The position numbers and the translations under genes are program-made. Shown here piece after piece: positions 60,584 through 64,000 of a stretch of DNA of 64,000 nucleotides (position 1 is its first letter; each line of letters opens with the position of its first letter). Source of the stretch: Osedax frankpressi (lineage: Eukaryota > Annelida > Polychaeta > Sabellida > Siboglinidae); NCBI GenBank assembly GCA_964035775.1, contig OZ038313.1, positions 930,001 to 994,000 of the forward strand, read 5' to 3'. The notes below the pieces were generated by a model that saw nothing but the letters and a program-made list of their open reading frames with translations, ran no database searches and was not told the origin of the DNA.

Positions 60584-61002
60584 TATATTATTATAAATTA
60601 TCAATATTTGATTTTGTAATTATTATAAATATGAACTATTGTATTCAATATATCATCTATTTTACTATATTATAGTTATATATTTAGTAATACCATATTA
60701 ATAAAAACTATAAATAATATATTTATTAATATTTGTACTAAAATATGTAGGTATTATGTAAAATTTGCTACAATATATGATATAATCATTCATAATTTTA
60801 AGAATAAACAGAATGCAGTTTAATTATAACTTCAAATGATATTTAAATATATTACTTTTATTTTTTATAAATATCAATACAAAAAAGTAGATTATATTTA
60901 TTAATTAGTGAAGTAATTATAAATATATTTAGTTCAATTATTAGTAAATAGAATTAACTATTAGCAATATAACTTACATCGACGTTAAGAATATATATTA
61001 TA
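60584..61002. other. AT-rich spacer, copy C
   Basis: Matches 35486-35869 with a short insertion near 60690-60720. Nothing else is seen. Confidence 0.4.
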
Positions 61003-61318
61003 TTGTTTAATAAGAAAGTTTACAATTTAAAAATATTTTTGCATAGTGGTTACTGGTTCATACGGCAGGTGAGAAGATGGTATTCATTATTTAGGTTGAG
61101 CCGAGTGTATACGAGACTTGAATCCTTCATTGCGTTTACAGTGTCCCTGTTCAATCATCCAGTACGACGTGCCAAGAATGGTTCAACGGATAAGGCAAAA
61201 TGCCAAGTGTTGATGTCATGGGCGAGTTGTCATATGATACTTCCAGTATTAAAATAAGAAATAAAGCCTGCATTAGATTATATTAACCACCTACGTAACT
61301 AACTGAAAATATATAACT
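61003..61318 (+). pseudogene. Unidentified coding-like relic, copy C
   Basis: Near-identical to 35870-36185, sharing its two-base loss relative to copy A. This groups B and C as closer relatives. The family is unknown. Confidence 0.3.
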
Positions 61319-61326
61319 TACCAAAC

Positions 61327-61947
61327 TAGTTTATATAATATGTATTAAATAGCGCATATATTATATCATTAACATAGTTGTATTATATAAAATAGTTATA
61401 TAAAGGTATATAAAATAAGCATATCAAATAATCCTATAATAAGATATTCTAACAAAGTAATTTGATGTAAGATCTTTTTAAAAGTTTAATTTTTCTCTAA
61501 TCTAATTTAATACAAAATTAATAACTTAGATTGTTATGATATTTACACAATGATTTATAATCCAATAATTTTATATAATTGTAAATAAATAGATTAGAGG
61601 AAAGTATAATTTATAGATATTAATAAAAGTAACTATTACCGTAAAAAAGTATTTTTAGCAACATTTTCTAACAAAAATATTCATTCTAACAAAGTTTTAT
61701 ATTTGTGCGAAAAATCTAACAAGTCATACCTTAAAATACTCAATAATATATAAATAGTTTATATATATATTATTAATATATTATTGAGTAAGATGGTTCA
61801 TATATATATATATATATATAAACTACAAGTTGGTAATATTACAATTAATAAATTATTATTTTATTTATCAGATTATTTTAACTTGATTTAACCACATTCG
61901 CCCAAAATCTATATTAAATAACAAAGACAAATAAAGAGTAAAATGAC
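61327..61947. other. DNA found only in copy C, 3' of the SDR gene
   Basis: At 61326 similarity to copies A and B ends (CCAAACTA then diverging). The following AT-rich stretch, with an (AT)n run at 61800-61820, leads into the SDR exon at 61948. It probably holds the end of the SDR gene, but no further exon can be fixed. Confidence 0.45.
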
Positions 61948-62487
61948 ATTTCCTAGAGTATTATACACCAGCTTAAAAGTGCTGTTGAACCAGCTCAGGA
62001 TCCAAATAATAAAGTTGGGCATTTTGCTCGTCGGAACTTTGTAATCCTGGCTAGAGAACTACTCTACCAGACACAGATGGACCATGAATTAGTTTATTAA
62101 TATATATACAATAAGGTTATCAATAGTTTTAACATGTTAATTTAATATATCGTATGTTCCCTTCAATAGAATGTTATTCAAATGGTTAATAACGGGATAA
62201 TATGAATATGAATTAAATATTATTGTTATTTTCTAAATTATGGGGAACCTCAAGAATATGATGCCTACATGATAATAACAATACAATTAATTACGGATGA
62301 ACAATGAGTTGGTGAGTTCTATATTTTAATTCATTTTTCAATTAATAATAATAACTAGTAGCAAGGTATTCAATTTGCAGTAAATGTATCATTATATAAC
62401 AATAATTCAGCAGTGATAACAATGACTGTTTAAATATGTATTAGGGATAAGACAATAAGAGTAAATAGATTGATGTTTAATTGACAG

Positions 62488-62543
<56 letters not shown>

Positions 62544-63895
62544 CACTAAGTAGGTTTACTATATAGTAAATTTATTACATATAGTGGATTATGTATTCAT
62601 AGGGAACCAGTTATGTAACAGTATACTTATCCCAGTATAATATAACACCAAATATGAAATAATAGATATTGATATTTTGGTATTATTATAAAAGTACAAT
62701 ATTCTATTTATTTGGTTTCAAAATGTATAATTATTAAAAAATAATAGTTTAATCTTACACATAATATGTTTTAATTATAATTATTATAAAAAATATTAAT
62801 ATCACAATTAATAACTTTTGCCAGATCTTGCATCCAGGTGCTTCGGGTGAATAGAATATGCCGATGACCTACAGCTTCTGGCAAGGTCATGACCTTTACA
62901 TGAGCCACTGTCACATCTCGTACATCTACTATCGGTAAGTAGATTTAGGGAACCTATCAATTAAATAAGTAATTTAGGTAATTTGTTTAAAGTACTAGAT
63001 TTGTCTAAAATATCTTATTTTATTATAAAACATATCATGTACAATTTTCTCCGTTCGTCAGATTAGAGATATTTACAATTAAACAAAATTACATGAAATT
63101 ATACTTTCTTTAAAATATACTTTCATAAACTCATATATAGCTGAATTTAAGATATATACCAGACAAACTGACCATTGGAATTGCGCGGTTTACCAGGCGT
63201 TTCATTACATCTAATGAACCGTTGATTGTTCCACAGAGAATCTGACCGAACACCGATGACGGATTCGTAGTACAAAGTTTAAAGGTCGGATGTGGCTCCT
63301 TTGTCATGAAGTCCCGAGCAACCTTCTCCGACAACACTTTACTCTGTATTGATGATTTTTGGCAGTTTGGTAATTACTTTAAAGTAGACCAGATTTTATG
63401 AATTATAACATTTTTTAACAATTCCTTTATATTTAAAAAATTAAATAAATATCACGTATAATATATATATATATATAAACTTAAATATAGTACAATATAG
63501 TAATATGGTAATATAGAAGTGTATATATGGGAATTGGTATTATCAATTGGTATAATCAATTATCGCAACAAACAATAGTTCAATAAATGGTCAATCGTAG
63601 TTGTAATTATTATACAACATATTTAAATATAAATGCATTCATATATTCTTTAAAATGACATATTTATTTGTATACCAAAAAAATGCAACATATTAATTCT
63701 ACTCCAATGTTTTCAATTGTTCATACCACCGATTTCCAATATAATACAATAGTATAATATAATACCAGCAAACATTACCGGTAATTTAATTTTTTGAATT
63801 GCATCATTTCTTTTATATTATTTTTATTTCTGTGGTGACATCAACTAATTTTATAAAACTATTGTCACCCTGGAATACCGGGATATGTTATATAG

Positions 63896-63942
<47 letters not shown>

Positions 63943-64000
63943 AACTTACTCTGAAATAGAATATTCTACAAAATGCACAATTGATAAGAGGCGAGTAGGA
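61948..64000 (-). CDS. Short-chain dehydrogenase (extended SDR), copy C, 3' part
   Basis: It is the same family as 42501-46558, and the 5' exons lie beyond the window. Exons, 5' to 3': 63336-63160 (LSEKVARDF, PSSVFGQIL, SLDVMKRLVNRAIPMVSLS), 62928-62816 (VDVRDVTVAHVKVMTLPEA, WMQDLAK) and 62046-61948 (DYKVPTSKMPNFIIWILSWF, then NSTFKLVYNTLG). These match the C-terminal substrate-binding half of dihydroflavonol-reductase-like enzymes. Unlike copy B, the last exon is whole here. The exons seen are open and in phase, but a short segment (ILxxEF in relatives) seems missing between WMQDLAK and DYKVP, perhaps an unseen exon. Only a partial gene can be judged, so functionality is open. Confidence 0.7.
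62488..62540. repeat. (AT)n microsatellite
   Basis: Pure AT tract in an SDR C intron, longer than its copy B counterpart at 42959-42998. Confidence 0.9.
63899..63940. repeat. (AT)n microsatellite
   Basis: Pure AT tract near the window end; the copy B counterpart at 44352-44374 is about half as long. Confidence 0.9.

Overview
The window is AT-rich eukaryotic, almost certainly metazoan, DNA. Its genes have many short introns and are animal-type: BTB-kelch, SUN-domain and a Kolobok-type transposase. I cannot name the species. Coding exons stand out as islands of higher GC in an AT background full of (AT)n tracts. Splice donors are unusually rich in GTT. There are no bacterial operons, RNA genes or CRISPR arrays.

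Layout. Three recent, nearly identical copies of one locus lie in the same orientation. Copy A (1-8219) holds the tail of a BTB-kelch gene, a small unidentified relic and a complete SUN-domain gene on the minus strand (1714-9163). I rebuilt that gene as 10 exons, 1791 coding bases and 596 residues, including an 8-base microexon and a GC-AG intron. Two exons of an unassigned minus-strand gene follow (9421-9997). Then comes a 21.9-kb minisatellite of about 840 units of 26 bp (10153-32038). It ends inside intron 2 of kelch copy B, which therefore lacks its start and BTB exons but keeps an open BACK-kelch exon (32295-33680).

Copy B continues with the relic and a SUN gene that has lost exons 1-2, and so its start and membrane anchor. 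At 42501 it is fused to the middle of an exon of a minus-strand short-chain dehydrogenase (SDR) gene, which is degenerate (42501-46558). The stretch 46559-50164 and 53669-56440 is mostly gene-free. Part of it is an older, diverged copy of a SUN intron, into which a Kolobok-type DNA transposon inserted at a TTAA site (50165-53668). That transposon looks whole: 19-bp inverted ends and an 8-exon, 570-residue transposase with no break that I can see.

Copy C starts with a kelch gene that has all three exons (56441-59049) but a small compensated frameshift with a stop. The flanking block and relic follow. The SDR locus (61948 to the window end) has no SUN gene in front of it, and shows what the SDR exon looked like before the fusion seen in copy B.

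Taken together the window reads as a fast-rearranging gene cluster (kelch, SUN, SDR). Duplication, chimeric joining and satellite growth have left one apparently whole SUN gene and several partial paralogues. The SUN protein would act at the nuclear envelope, the kelch proteins as Cullin-3 adaptors and the SDR in carbonyl reduction. Nothing here shows that the three work together.
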